Shown here piece by piece: positions 19,609 through 28,129 of a stretch of 38,692 nt of DNA. This DNA comes from Enterococcus ratti (GTDB taxonomy: Bacteria > Bacillota > Bacilli > Lactobacillales > Enterococcaceae). The notes beneath the pieces are model-generated. The model did no database searches. It was not told the DNA's origin and saw only the letters and a list, made by a program, of their open reading frames with translations. The position numbers and the translations under genes were made by a program. The stretch covers positions 1 through 38,692 of the forward strand of contig NZ_JXLB01000019.1 of assembly GCF_001886195.1 (NCBI RefSeq), given 5' to 3'. Positions within the stretch are counted from its first letter, which is position 1; the number at the start of each line of letters is the position of its first letter.

Positions 19609-19652
19609 AAAGGATATTCTCCAATGACAGCAAAATGAATAGAACATCCTTT
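19609..19652. repeat. Inverted repeat in the leader of the response-regulator gene
   Basis: AAAGGATATTCT and AGAACATCCTTT form a 12-bp stem with one mismatch around a 20-base loop, about 45 bases upstream of the receiver start codon. It may be an operator or a weak hairpin. Confidence 0.5.
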
Positions 19653-19700
19653 ATAATTTAATCATATCAAATCTGTAGTTTTTTTGTGAACCCTTAAATA

Positions 19701-19745
19701 AAAAAAAGACAATCATCAGAAAAAATCTGTTGGTTGTCTTTTTTT
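19701..19745 (-). terminator. Terminator of purEKB
   Basis: AAAGACAACCAACAGA pairs with TCTGATGATTGTCTTT with two mismatches on the minus strand, followed by a run of T's. It begins about 14 bases after the purB stop. Confidence 0.85.
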
Positions 19746-19758
19746 CACTATTATTAAG

Positions 19759-21066
19759 TTAATCTACTGATTCAAAGAGTCCGACACGCTCAAAAATAGC
19801 ATCAACGTTTTTTAAATGGTGGTGATAATCAAAGGCGTCGTCGATCTCTTCCTTTGACAATACGGAAGTGATCGCTAGATCCTTTTCAAGTAAAGGCCTA
19901 AATGCTACTTGATGATCCCATGCGTAAGCAGTTTTTGGTTGAACAAGATCATAAGCTTCTTCTCTTGTCATTCCTTTATCAATCAATTTAAGCATTACAC
20001 GCTGACTGTAAATCAAACCAAATGTAGCTTCCATATTTCGTTTCATATTCTCAGGAAACACCGTCAAATCTTTTACAATATTTCCAAAGCGGTTCAACAT
20101 GTAATCTAAAAGGATAGTCGTATCAGGTAAAATAATCCGCTCAGCAGATGAATGAGAGATATCTCTTTCATGCCACAACGAAACATTTTCATAAGCAGTA
20201 ATCATGTGCCCTCTTATCACACGAGCAAGACCGGCCATATTCTCTGAACCAATTGGATTTCTCTTATGCGGCATGGCAGAAGATCCTTTTTGACCCTTTG
20301 CAAAGAATTCTTCTACTTCTCGAGTTTCTGATTTTTGTAAACTGCGAATTTCTGTTGCAAATCGTTCGATACTCGTCGCAATTAACGCCATCGTCGCAAA
20401 ATACTCCGCATGCAAATCACGCGGCAATACTTGCGTTGAAATTTCTTGTGGGCGAATTCCTAGCTTTGTACAAACATATTCTTCAACAAATGGTGGAATA
20501 TTTGCAAATGTTCCAACTGCTCCAGAAATTTTCCCTGCTTCTACTCCCTTTGCTGCATGTTCAAAACGTTTAAGGTTACGTTTCATTTCTGAGTACCAAG
20601 TCGCTAATTTCAAGCCAAAAGTAGTCGGCTCAGCATGTACACCATGCGTTCTGCCCATCATAACCGTATATTTATGCTCTTTTGCCTTGTCACCAATAAT
20701 TTCCGTAAAACGTTTCAAATCTTCTCGTAAAATATCGTTTGCTTGTTTAATTAAATAGCCGTAAGCTGTATCTACCACATCAGTACTTGTTAAGCCATAA
20801 TGAACCCATTTACGCTCTTCTCCTAATGTTTCAGATACGGCACGAGTAAATGCCACCACATCATGCCGCGTTGATTTTTCAATTTCTAAAATTCGCTCAA
20901 TATCAAAAGACGCATTTTCACGAATTTTTTTTACTTCTTCTTTTGGAATCTCTCCTAATTCGGCCCAAGCTTCATCTGCCAAAATTTCCACTTCTAACCA
21001 AGCTTGATACTTATTTTGTTCTGTCCAGATTTCACCCATTTCAGGTCGTGTATACCGTTTTAACAT
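19759..21066 (-). CDS. purB: Adenylosuccinate lyase
   Basis: The protein has 435 residues and catalyses two fumarate-releasing steps: SAICAR to AICAR, and adenylosuccinate to AMP. The superfamily signature [20 protein letters not shown] is intact. [19 protein letters not shown], with the catalytic histidine region, and [14 protein letters not shown] are also present. The start is ATG at 21066, eight bases after AAAGGAG; a TTG one codon earlier is rejected. It is the last gene of purEKB, 13 bases after purK. Confidence 0.97.
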   Translation of the reverse strand: MLKRYTRPEMGEIWTEQNKYQAWLEVEILADEAWAELGEIPKEEVKKIRENASFDIERILEIEKSTRHDVVAFTRAVSETLGEERKWVHYGLTSTDVVDTAYGYLIKQANDILREDLKRFTEIIGDKAKEHKYTVMMGRTHGVHAEPTTFGLKLATWYSEMKRNLKRFEHAAKGVEAGKISGAVGTFANIPPFVEEYVCTKLGIRPQEISTQVLPRDLHAEYFATMALIATSIERFATEIRSLQKSETREVEEFFAKGQKGSSAMPHKRNPIGSENMAGLARVIRGHMITAYENVSLWHERDISHSSAERIILPDTTILLDYMLNRFGNIVKDLTVFPENMKRNMEATFGLIYSQRVMLKLIDKGMTREEAYDLVQPKTAYAWDHQVAFRPLLEKDLAITSVLSKEEIDDAFDYHHHLKNVDAIFERVGLFESVD

Positions 21067-21079
21067 CAACTGCTCTCCT

Positions 21080-22213
21080 TTAATCCCAAATATTGGTTTT
21101 CTTTATTTCCTCTAAAGCTTGCTGGACATTTTCAGTTACAATGGTAATATGTCCCATTTTTCGCCCTTTTTTTGCTTGAGTTTTCCCATAAAAATGAAAC
21201 TGCCACTCTGTTTTTTTATCAATTAAATGATAACTTTCTAAAAGCTGTTCGCCTAGTACATTAACCATCACCGCGTTACTTAATAACCGCACTTTTTTAC
21301 TTAACGGCCAGCCACATATTCCACGAATATGTGCATCAAATTGACTCATCGTACAAGCCTCAATGGAATAATGACCAGAATTATGAGGACGTGGTGCTAA
21401 TTCATTGACATATAAGCCACCAGCTTTTGTCAAAAACATTTCAACACATAAAACGCCGGATAAATTCATCCCTTTAGCTATTACGCGTGCAATTCGTTCT
21501 GCTTCTTCTGTAACCTCTGATGCAATCGAAGCAGGCGCAATCGTTTCATGTAAAATATTGTTGCGATGGATATTTTCTACAACAGGAAACGTACTATAAT
21601 CTCCTTGTCCATTTCCAGCCACAAGGATAGAGATTTCTTTTTCAAAAGGAATCCATGCTTCCAATACACAAGTACCTTCTCTTAATAAGTCCATTGCAGG
21701 CGCAAGGTCTGCTCGACTTTTCAATACATATTGTCCCTTTCCATCATATCCTCCTCGCGTCGTTTTTAATACACAAGGATAACCAATCCCATCAATAGCA
21801 TCTTGAATGTCAGTAGGACTAACGATGGTTGCATAAGGAGCAATCACAATATTATTCGTTTCTAAAAAAGACTTCTCTAAAAGACGATCCTGTGTAATTG
21901 CCAGTAAATCAGTTCCTTGAGGAATAAAAGACATGGGTAAAATAGCATTTAATGCTTCCACACTAACATTTTCAAATTCGTAAGTGATGACATCCGTGCG
22001 TCTGGCCAGCTCTTCCAAAGCAAAGGTATCATCATACGTCCCTTGAATGAACCAATCGGCTACTTGCGCAGCTGGACAGTTTACTGTAGGATCAAGAACT
22101 CCTACTTTAAAGCCCATTTCTTTTGCACTGATTGCCATCATCTGTCCCAATTGTCCGCCACCCACAATTCCGATCGTTGATCCCGGTAACAAAGGTTTAA
22201 CCAAGTTGATCAC
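21080..22213 (-). CDS. purK: N5-carboxyaminoimidazole ribonucleotide synthase
   Basis: The protein has 377 residues and is an ATP-grasp enzyme that makes N5-CAIR from AIR, bicarbonate and ATP. Features are [56 protein letters not shown], and [17 protein letters not shown]. The reading starts at a GTG inside the last codons of purE, overlapping by 17 bases, with a weak ribosome binding site. Translation is therefore probably coupled to purE. Together with purE it forms the two-step bacterial CAIR route. Confidence 0.96.
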   Translation of the reverse strand: MINLVKPLLPGSTIGIVGGGQLGQMMAISAKEMGFKVGVLDPTVNCPAAQVADWFIQGTYDDTFALEELARRTDVITYEFENVSVEALNAILPMSFIPQGTDLLAITQDRLLEKSFLETNNIVIAPYATIVSPTDIQDAIDGIGYPCVLKTTRGGYDGKGQYVLKSRADLAPAMDLLREGTCVLEAWIPFEKEISILVAGNGQGDYSTFPVVENIHRNNILHETIAPASIASEVTEEAERIARVIAKGMNLSGVLCVEMFLTKAGGLYVNELAPRPHNSGHYSIEACTMSQFDAHIRGICGWPLSKKVRLLSNAVMVNVLGEQLLESYHLIDKKTEWQFHFYGKTQAKKGRKMGHITIVTENVQQALEEIKKTNIWD

Positions 22214-22682
22214 TACTTTCTATCACAGTTTCTGCTAACTTCGCACGTCTTCTTGCTAGTTTAGCTTCCAACTTCAAATCATACATGGAAAGCATCTCCA
22301 CCGCAAGTAGTCCAGCATTTATTGCTCCAGCTTTTCCGATCGCAGTTGTCGCTACTGGCACCCCGCCTGGCATTTGAACAATTGAAAGCAACGAATCTAA
22401 CCCGTTTAATGTTCGTGTTTGAACGGGTACACCGATTACCGGTAACGTCGTCTGTGAAGCAACCATCCCCGGCAAATGCGCCGCTCCTCCTGCTCCTGCA
22501 ACAATCACTTTTATTCCTTTTTCTCGTGCACTTTTTGCATACTGAAACATTAAATCAGGCGTTCGGTGAGCTGAAATAACTCTCTTTTCATAAGGAACAG
22601 CGAACTCTTCTAATATTTCACATGTATTCTTCATTGTTTCCCAATCAGATGTACTCCCCATAATCACAGAAACCTTTGACAT
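22197..22682 (-). CDS. purE: N5-carboxyaminoimidazole ribonucleotide mutase, class I
   Basis: The protein has 161 residues and moves the carboxyl group of N5-CAIR to give CAIR. Features are [30 protein letters not shown] with the catalytic histidine, and [18 protein letters not shown]. The start MSKVSV at 22682 has AGGAG seven bases upstream. An in-frame ATG-like reading to 22724 would run across the promoter leader and is rejected. It is the first gene of purEKB, with a PurBox and a near-consensus promoter upstream. Confidence 0.97.
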   Translation of the reverse strand: MSKVSVIMGSTSDWETMKNTCEILEEFAVPYEKRVISAHRTPDLMFQYAKSAREKGIKVIVAGAGGAAHLPGMVASQTTLPVIGVPVQTRTLNGLDSLLSIVQMPGGVPVATTAIGKAGAINAGLLAVEMLSMYDLKLEAKLARRRAKLAETVIESSDQLG

Positions 22683-22714
22683 TATTGTTCTCCTCTCTTC
22701 TTTTTTACATTCAT

Positions 22715-22743
22715 ATTTTAGCAATCCGTTTTTTTGATGTCAA
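22715..22743 (-). promoter_or_regulatory. purE promoter
   Basis: TTGACA, 17 bases, TAAAAT on the minus strand, with TGC directly before the -10. Predicted transcription start is near 22708, giving a leader of about 26 bases. Confidence 0.85.
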
Positions 22744-22777
22744 AGAAATTTCGAATATTAATAGTTTTTTATAAATT

Positions 22778-22790
22778 AATGTTCGCTTAT
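22778..22790 (-). promoter_or_regulatory. PurBox of purEKB
   Basis: ATAAGCGAACATT on the minus strand differs from AWWWCCGAACWWT at one position. Its central G (22784) is 76 bases upstream of the predicted start. A weaker CGAATATT core lies at 22752-22759 in the opposite orientation. Confidence 0.75.
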
Positions 22791-22797
22791 TTATGAT

Positions 22798-22840
22798 AAA
22801 AAATAGGAGAGCAGATATGAATCTGTTTCTCCTATTTTTA
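22798..22840 (-). terminator. Terminator of xpt-pbuX
   Basis: AAAAATAGGAGA, then CAGAT, pairs with ATCTG, then TCTCCTATTTTTT on the minus strand. It begins immediately after the pbuX stop and ends just upstream of the purE PurBox. Confidence 0.9.
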
Positions 22841-24151
22841 TCATTCTTTTATTAACGCTGCTTTGATGATCTCTTCATCTTTTTTTAATCCATTAAAAAC
22901 AAGATTCAAAATAATAGCAGTTACACTACTCATGACAATTCCGTTTCCAGTAAACATCTGAACTGTTTGAGGCAACTGATTAAACAAAGTCGGTACAATA
23001 TTAAAGCCTAAGCCAAATCCAATTGATACAGCTGTAATCAAAAGATTTTTATCATTTGTAAAATCAACGTCCATCAACATACGAATCCCTTGAACGGCCA
23101 CCATGCCAAACATGATTAACATCCCGCCGCCTAACACAGGTTCTGGAATGATTTGCGCTAATGCACCAACTTTAGGGAATAAACCTAGAATAATTAAAAA
23201 AGCAGCTGAAAAATAAATTGGTTTTCTTGTTTTAATTCCTGAAAGCTGAACCAAACCAACATTTTGGGAAAAACCAGTATACGGAAACGTATTGAAAATT
23301 CCTCCTAAAATTACCGCTAATCCTTCGGCACGGTATCCTTTTTTCAATTCTTCTTCGCCGACTTTTTTACCAGTAATATCTCCCAAAGCAAAATACACAC
23401 CTGTTGATTCCACCATGCTTACAATAGAAATAATGATCATTAATAAGATGGACCAAATATCAAATGTCGGTTTTCCAAAATAAAAAGGCTGCGGTACATG
23501 AAAGAAAGGCGCTTGTCCGATCGTACTTAAATCAATCCTCCCCATAACAGCGGCCAAAATACTTCCTCCTACTAATCCGATTAGTACGGCAATGGAACGA
23601 ATAAAACCTTTTACAAACATTTGTACGCTAACAATTAAGGCAATGGTTACAAAAGCTAATAATAAACTCGTCTTATCGCCAAAGTTAGCTGCCGAGGCAT
23701 TCCCACCGCCCATCTTTTCAATTGCAACAGGAATCAAAGTCAAACCAATTACCGTAATCACTGTTCCAGTAACAATAGGTGGAAACAATCGCTTGATTTT
23801 TGAGAAAAAACCTGAAACTAGGACAACAAAAAGTCCTGAAGCCATCACTGAGCCGTAAATGGCGCCTACTCCTTCATTGCTACCGATCAAAATCAAAGGA
23901 GCAACGGCTTGAATGGCACAGCCTAATACTACGGGTAAGCCGATTCCAAAAAAACGATTGACTATTAATTGTAAAAACGTTGCTAATCCGCACATAAAAA
24001 TATCAATCGAAATAAGATAAGTCATTTGTTCTTGATTAAACCCTAATCCTGTTCCGATCAATAAAGGAACGGCTACTGCTCCAGCATACATCGCTAATAA
24101 ATGCTGAAGCCCTAATATGGCCGCTTTTCCACTTTGCGTTTTTCTTTCCAC
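22841..24151 (-). CDS. pbuX: Xanthine permease (NCS2 family)
   Basis: The protein has 436 residues and is a multi-pass membrane transporter with about 12-14 hydrophobic segments. Features are GLQHLLAMYAGAVAVPLLIG near the start, the NCS2 signature region GSVMASGLFVVLVSGF, the substrate-binding helix MIIISIVSMVESTGVYFALG, and NTFPYTGFSQNVGLVQLSG. The reading begins with GTG two bases after the xpt stop, with GAGGAGG ten bases upstream inside xpt. Linkage to xpt and the guanine riboswitch identify the substrate as xanthine, as in B. subtilis. A uracil or urate permease is less likely. Confidence 0.92.
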   Translation of the reverse strand: MERKTQSGKAAILGLQHLLAMYAGAVAVPLLIGTGLGFNQEQMTYLISIDIFMCGLATFLQLIVNRFFGIGLPVVLGCAIQAVAPLILIGSNEGVGAIYGSVMASGLFVVLVSGFFSKIKRLFPPIVTGTVITVIGLTLIPVAIEKMGGGNASAANFGDKTSLLLAFVTIALIVSVQMFVKGFIRSIAVLIGLVGGSILAAVMGRIDLSTIGQAPFFHVPQPFYFGKPTFDIWSILLMIIISIVSMVESTGVYFALGDITGKKVGEEELKKGYRAEGLAVILGGIFNTFPYTGFSQNVGLVQLSGIKTRKPIYFSAAFLIILGLFPKVGALAQIIPEPVLGGGMLIMFGMVAVQGIRMLMDVDFTNDKNLLITAVSIGFGLGFNIVPTLFNQLPQTVQMFTGNGIVMSSVTAIILNLVFNGLKKDEEIIKAALIKE

Positions 24152-24153
24152 AA

Positions 24154-24735
24154 CTACGCATCCTCCTCAAAAAATTCTACTTGTCCATTAGCCAATGAAG
24201 CAATCCGTGCTAATGAGACAACTTGTAAACCCATTTCTTCTAATAACTGACGACCATCTTGAAATGATTTTTCAATGACAATTCCAATGCCTTCTACTTT
24301 TGCACCGGCTTGGCGGCATAGTTCAATCAACCCTTTAGCTGCTTGTCCATTGGCCAAGAAATCATCAATAATTAATACTTTGTCTTTTGCTGATAAAAAT
24401 TTTCGAGAAATAGATATCGTACTTGTTACTTGTTTGGTAAATGAATAAACAGAGGCAGTTAATAATTCTTCATTCATTGTTAAACTTTTTGCTTTTCTGG
24501 CAAAGATCATTGGCACGCTTAGTTCTTTCGCAGCAAATAAAGCTGGAGCAATCCCAGAAGCTTCAATGGTAACGACTTTTGTAATTCCTTGGTCTTTGAA
24601 TACTTCTGCGAAACATTGACCCATTTTTTCCATTAATACAGGATCTACTTGGTGTGTCACAAAGCTGTCAACTTTTAAAACACCTTCACCTAACACGCGA
24701 CCATCTTTTTGAATACGTTCCACTAATTCTTTCAC
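24154..24735 (-). CDS. xpt: Xanthine phosphoribosyltransferase
   Basis: The protein has 193 residues and converts xanthine and PRPP to XMP in the cytoplasm. The PRPP-binding motif [18 protein letters not shown] is clear. The opening [25 protein letters not shown] is cut short here; it and [15 protein letters not shown] are typical of Xpt. It is the first gene of the xpt-pbuX pair, so imported xanthine is trapped immediately. The leader carries a guanine aptamer followed by a terminator, so transcription should stop when guanine is plentiful. Confidence 0.96.
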   Translation of the reverse strand: MKELVERIQKDGRVLGEGVLKVDSFVTHQVDPVLMEKMGQCFAEVFKDQGITKVVTIEASGIAPALFAAKELSVPMIFARKAKSLTMNEELLTASVYSFTKQVTSTISISRKFLSAKDKVLIIDDFLANGQAAKGLIELCRQAGAKVEGIGIVIEKSFQDGRQLLEEMGLQVVSLARIASLANGQVEFFEEDA

Positions 24736-24794
24736 TTTATTTGCTCCTTTTCACTTATTGCTGAACAACTTGTTTCTTTTAAAACAAACTAGCT

Positions 24795-24837
24795 CAAAAA
24801 ACACCCTTTTACCACAACTATAAGTAAAAAGGGTGTT
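24795..24837 (-). terminator. Regulated terminator of the xpt leader
   Basis: AACACCCTTTTTAC pairs with GTAAAAGGGTGTT on the minus strand, followed by T's. The competing antiterminator pairs CTATAAGTAAAAAG (24843-24856) perfectly with CTTTTTACTTATAG (24818-24831). The first arm is also the 3' strand of aptamer helix P1, so the two structures exclude each other. Confidence 0.9.
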
Positions 24838-24848
24838 AAACACTTTTT

Positions 24849-24913
24849 ACTTATAGTCCAGTGTTTACGGTACTGGCTAGAAACTGTCAACCTTATTATG
24901 ACGATATATAAGT
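24849..24913 (-). ncRNA. Purine (guanine-type) riboswitch aptamer
   Basis: Helix P1 is ACTTATA with TATAAGT. The three-way junction contains the conserved TATCGTCATAATA-type P2 arm, GACAGTTTCTAGCC in J2/3, and CCAGTACCGTAAACACTGG in P3. The specificity base in J3/1 is C (GGACTATA), which pairs with guanine rather than adenine. The order aptamer, antiterminator, terminator, xpt is the standard OFF-switch layout. A likely -10, TATAAC with TGT before it, lies at 24918-24923. Confidence 0.93.
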
Positions 24914-25268
24914 AGAAGTTATAACAGCTAGAATTTCTCACGATTACAAAAAGACACTTTTTTTTATGTTGCTTTTTCAGATCGATAAAAATAACAACTG
25001 ATATTTATTTTAAAAAGGGAAAAATTTATTCTGTTGAAAATAGTTGTTCAGTATTTGAATCCTTATTGTTTCAAATATTGAAAATAGTCTAACATTTGTT
25101 TCTGAAACTGACAACTAAGTTCCAACCTTTTTTTCTAAAATCTAATATTTTTAATTTATTCCATCAATTTGTTCGATAGTTCTTTTATCAAAAAGTTTTT
25201 TAAAAGAAAATCAACGTTCAGAAAAAGATTTTCTCTCTTTTGTTTTTGTCTTTCTTTGTAAAGAAGAG
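24914..25268. other. AT-rich intergenic region upstream of the xpt leader
   Basis: Holds the xpt promoter region at its left end. The remainder is AT-rich, with small imperfect hairpins (for example AGAAAAAGATTTTCT at 25216-25230) that may end the neighbouring four-gene transcript. No gene supported. Confidence 0.5.
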
Positions 25269-25949
25269 CTATTCCTGTTGTTTTTCAACTTGACGATATT
25301 TTTCCATTTTCCGACTGAATAATTCACCATTACTAGGTGGTGTATAAGTAATGGCATTTGCTCCTGCTTGAATAGTTTCCAAAATACTTGATTGTGTTGG
25401 ACCGCCAGTAGCAATAATCGGTAATGTGGGATAATTTTCTCGGAAAAACTTCACCGTTTCTGTGGTTTCTTTTCCTGCACTAATATTGACAATGGAAATA
25501 CCTGCGGCAAGCTTTTCATCAATTTCTGTGTATTTAGAAGTCACCGTACTAATGACTGGAATATCAACTGCTCGACAGACTTCTTGAACAGTTTTAAGAG
25601 GCGTAGGACCATTTAAAACTACCCCTAGTGATCCTTGTGCTTCAGCAAATAAACTCATATAAGAGCAACGAGTTCCTTGCGTTAATCCACCACCCACCCC
25701 AGAAAAAACTGGAATATCAGCAGCTTCAATAATACTTTTTGTAATGGCAGGATGCGGCGTAAATGGATATACAGCAATTACTGCATTAGCGTTTGTGTTG
25801 CGAACAATTGCAATATCCGTAGTGAAAATGATTGATCGGATTAATTTTCCAAAAATTTTGATTCCGCTTGCTTTCATGATGACTTCAGGAACTTTGACAA
25901 TATCTTGACGCAACTCTGTCATAATCTCCGGAATAAATTGCTCTGCCAT
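25269..25949 (-). CDS. Conserved TIM-barrel-like protein of unknown function
   Basis: The protein has 226 residues, no signal peptide and no membrane segment. Repeated strand-loop patterns and the late phosphate-binding-like IIATGGPTQSSILETIQAGA segment point to a TIM barrel, distantly like phosphate-binding barrels such as GlpP or NanE, but no catalytic signature is clear. FSGVGGGLTQGTRC and GVVLNGPTPLKTVQEV are striking conserved-looking loops. The start at MAEQFIP (25949) has AAGGAG seven bases upstream; a longer reading would include that site. It follows the GH73 gene by 23 bases and probably closes the transcript that begins at 27944. Proteins of this kind are sometimes labelled hydrolase, for which I see no support. 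Confidence 0.7.
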   Translation of the reverse strand: MAEQFIPEIMTELRQDIVKVPEVIMKASGIKIFGKLIRSIIFTTDIAIVRNTNANAVIAVYPFTPHPAITKSIIEAADIPVFSGVGGGLTQGTRCSYMSLFAEAQGSLGVVLNGPTPLKTVQEVCRAVDIPVISTVTSKYTEIDEKLAAGISIVNISAGKETTETVKFFRENYPTLPIIATGGPTQSSILETIQAGANAITYTPPSNGELFSRKMEKYRQVEKQQE

Positions 25950-25972
25950 ACTCCCACTCCTTTTTTCCATAA

Positions 25973-26584
25973 CTAATGATCATATTGATCTAAATGGTAC
26001 GTTTCAATGATTTGAATAATCTTTTGCGCATAAGAAGGGTCAGTCGCATAGCCAGCATCTTGCAGTGCTTGTGCAGCTTCACGGTAATTGGTTGCTGTAA
26101 TAACTTTTTCATATAAAGCTGGATTCCAATCAACACCATTTACAAAAAGCTGCGTATGAGCATCCATTGACTGCTCCCATGAATCATATACACGAAAATC
26201 TCCTTGTATGGTGATCCATTTTTCATTCACAAATTCTTTTGTCTCTAATTTCACTTTTTTTTGATTCCCATATGCTTTTATCCCAAATAGATTATTGTAT
26301 TGACTGGCTAATGTACTTTCTCCCCAGTTTGATTCAAGAATTGCCTGACCTAAAATAATACTTGGCAAAACACCGTAACCTGTTTGTAATTCTTTAGCGT
26401 GGGGAACAAGACGGTCAATAAATTGTTGATGTAATTGTACTTCATTCTTTTGCTTTTGGTCAACAAGAGGGGTGGATAATCCTTTTAAAGAAAGAGTAAA
26501 AGCTGTCATTATTAATATCCCGCCTAAAACTACAGCGATAAAGCGTACTTTATGACGTTTTTTTTTCCATTTTTTTTTAGCCAT
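25973..26584 (-). CDS. Membrane-anchored or secreted glucosaminidase (GH73 family)
   Basis: The protein has 203 residues. A very basic N-terminus (KKKWKKKRHK) is followed by a single hydrophobic segment, residues 14-33, so it is anchored or secreted. The rest is a GH73-type domain: GVLPSIILGQAILESNWGES with Glu84 as the likely catalytic acid, YNNLFGIKAYG, YDSWEQSMDAHTQLF, and YATDPSYAQKIIQIIETY. It should cleave the N-acetylglucosaminyl bond of peptidoglycan outside the cell. It has no LysM or other wall-binding repeat, unlike the large autolysins, and so may act near the membrane. The adjacent carboxypeptidase supports a cell-wall role. Confidence 0.9.
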   Translation of the reverse strand: MAKKKWKKKRHKVRFIAVVLGGILIMTAFTLSLKGLSTPLVDQKQKNEVQLHQQFIDRLVPHAKELQTGYGVLPSIILGQAILESNWGESTLASQYNNLFGIKAYGNQKKVKLETKEFVNEKWITIQGDFRVYDSWEQSMDAHTQLFVNGVDWNPALYEKVITATNYREAAQALQDAGYATDPSYAQKIIQIIETYHLDQYDH

Positions 26585-26587
26585 TCA

Positions 26588-27394
26588 CTACTCCTGCTTC
26601 TTTTTTAATCGATCAAGGTATTCTTCCAGCGTAATTCCTTGTTTCATAATATAAGCTGCACTTTCTTTTCCCACATAACGTAAATGCCAAGGTTCGTAAG
26701 TAATTTTTGTAATATCTTGTCGATTTTTTGGATAACGAATAATAAAACCATACTTAGGGGCATTTTCAGCAAGCCATTTTGCACCCGGCTGCTCCCCGTA
26801 ACTTGCATCCAAAAGCTGTGAAGGATAATTATTGTACCATGCTTCATCCACTACATCCACCGCTAAGCCTGTATGGTGTTCGCTATAACCCGGTATTGTG
26901 ATCGTTTGCTTGGTAATCGCAGTCGCTTGCTCTTTTGAAACTTGTTGAGTGCTCATCACTTCTTGAACATTTTGAGCAAAAACTTCCTGTTGGGAGGAAA
27001 CCGAACGATAAGCGGAAACCATCACTAACGGAAAGCCAGCCTTTTCAGCCGCTGTAGCAAAATCTTTGTAATCTGATTGTACTCTCTTATCAATCAAATA
27101 ACCATTTGGTAGGGAAACCAACTGAGCAGATTCATTAATTTCATGTTCGAGCGGATGCTCAGGTCCTACAAGAATGAGCGACCAGTCAGTCGGCTGAACT
27201 TTTGGCAAAGGCGCGCTATTTTTTTTTGAAGAAATTTTCTTTTCAATTGCAGCTGAACTTTTAGACGTTGTATTTTTTTTCGTGACTTGATTTTCTACTT
27301 GGATTTCAGATGTTTCAGGCTGTTCACTCACCACAACGTAGACCATCGCCACAATCATGATGATGACTGCTCCAAATCCTAAAATTTTATTCAA
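26588..27394 (-). CDS. D-Ala-D-Ala carboxypeptidase, VanY/LdcB family
   Basis: The protein has 268 residues. Residues 5-23 form an uncleaved-looking membrane anchor or signal, and a Ser/Lys-rich linker follows to about residue 65. The zinc peptidase domain has the S-x-H-x2-G-x-A-x-D motif as SEHHTGLAVD (His173, Asp180), MVSAYRS, and EPWHLRYVG with the catalytic Glu234 and His237. It trims the terminal D-alanine, or acts on tetrapeptides, in wall precursors or peptidoglycan. There is no vanRS or vanX here, so this is a housekeeping wall enzyme and not a glycopeptide-resistance cluster. It lies three bases from the GH73 gene. Confidence 0.9.
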   Translation of the reverse strand: MNKILGFGAVIIMIVAMVYVVVSEQPETSEIQVENQVTKKNTTSKSSAAIEKKISSKKNSAPLPKVQPTDWSLILVGPEHPLEHEINESAQLVSLPNGYLIDKRVQSDYKDFATAAEKAGFPLVMVSAYRSVSSQQEVFAQNVQEVMSTQQVSKEQATAITKQTITIPGYSEHHTGLAVDVVDEAWYNNYPSQLLDASYGEQPGAKWLAENAPKYGFIIRYPKNRQDITKITYEPWHLRYVGKESAAYIMKQGITLEEYLDRLKKKQE

Positions 27395-27407
27395 TTAAAA
27401 AATCCTT

Positions 27408-27944
27408 TCATTCTCTGTTATACTTAGTTTTTTCCTGAACATAGGTTTCTTCAAGATTTTCGTTTACCCAATCTAACAGTTCGACTTTTTCCCCTTCGAT
27501 TTGTTTTTGTATATCCGCTGGCAGACGAAAATTTAAGATGTCATCATACCCCCATTCATCGTAATGAATACTTACTTTTAAATCAAGAAAACCGCTAAGA
27601 TATGGGTTATTTTTCAAAGGAATCAGTTCAACTTTTGCCAATCCACCAGCTAACCATTTTTGCGCAATTCGCGTTTTGATTTGTTTATACTCTGCCACAG
27701 CAATTGTTCTTTTTTCTGGAAAAATGATGGTTTGTCGTAAAATTTTTTGAGTAAGCATCCATTCATAATCTGTAAACAAATTTTTGATTTTTTGCATCGC
27801 TTCAGACGGAAGGCTTTTTTCTCCTTTTTTCCATCTTTGCCATTGATCTTCACTAATTAATAAATAGTCCTCTAAGAAATTTTTTTCTGTTGCATACTGT
27901 TCAAGCACCACATTAAGAATCAAATCTACGTACACTTGATGCAT
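27408..27944 (-). CDS. Uncharacterised 178-residue protein with an HTH-like N-terminus
   Basis: The first gene of the four-gene transcript. Residues 1-70 are helical and resemble a short helix-turn-helix (EDYLLISEDQWQRWKKGEKS, then LPSEAMQKIKNLF). Residues 75-178 look like a mixed alpha-beta domain with conserved-looking aromatic patches (SIHYDEWGYDDILNFRLPAD). No membrane segment. AAAGGAGGAG precedes the ATG. I know of no assigned function. Its position before two cell-wall enzymes suggests a link to wall metabolism or regulation of this unit, which is inference only. Confidence 0.65.
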   Translation of the reverse strand: MHQVYVDLILNVVLEQYATEKNFLEDYLLISEDQWQRWKKGEKSLPSEAMQKIKNLFTDYEWMLTQKILRQTIIFPEKRTIAVAEYKQIKTRIAQKWLAGGLAKVELIPLKNNPYLSGFLDLKVSIHYDEWGYDDILNFRLPADIQKQIEGEKVELLDWVNENLEETYVQEKTKYNRE

Positions 27945-28011
27945 AAAAAATCTCCTCCTTTTATCATTTTACTTAAGTTTTCTTAAAAAATCACTACCTC
28001 TTTACTTTTTC

Positions 28012-28040
28012 TTATTAAAGCACTTTATCAGAAAAATCAA
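28012..28040 (-). promoter_or_regulatory. Candidate promoter of the cell-wall gene unit
   Basis: TTGATT, 17 bases, TAATAA on the minus strand, about 70 bases before the first start codon. It is divergent from, and almost back-to-back with, the oxidoreductase promoter. Confidence 0.45.
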
Positions 28041-28052
28041 GTGTTTATTTGG

Positions 28053-28058
28053 TATAAT
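28053..28058 (+). promoter_or_regulatory. Extended -10 of the Gfo/Idh/MocA gene
   Basis: TATAAT preceded by TGG gives an extended -10, with no good -35. It is about 70 bases upstream of the start codon. Confidence 0.5.
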
Positions 28059-28129
28059 ACTAAGAACAAGCACTATTTTTCTTATTTAAGATACTATATT
28101 AAATATAACACGAGAAGGAGTTTTGAAGT

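Noticed and set aside
26588-27394. Vancomycin-resistance vanY
   Set aside because: Only the peptidase family is shared; there are no vanRSHAX genes and the context is ordinary wall metabolism.
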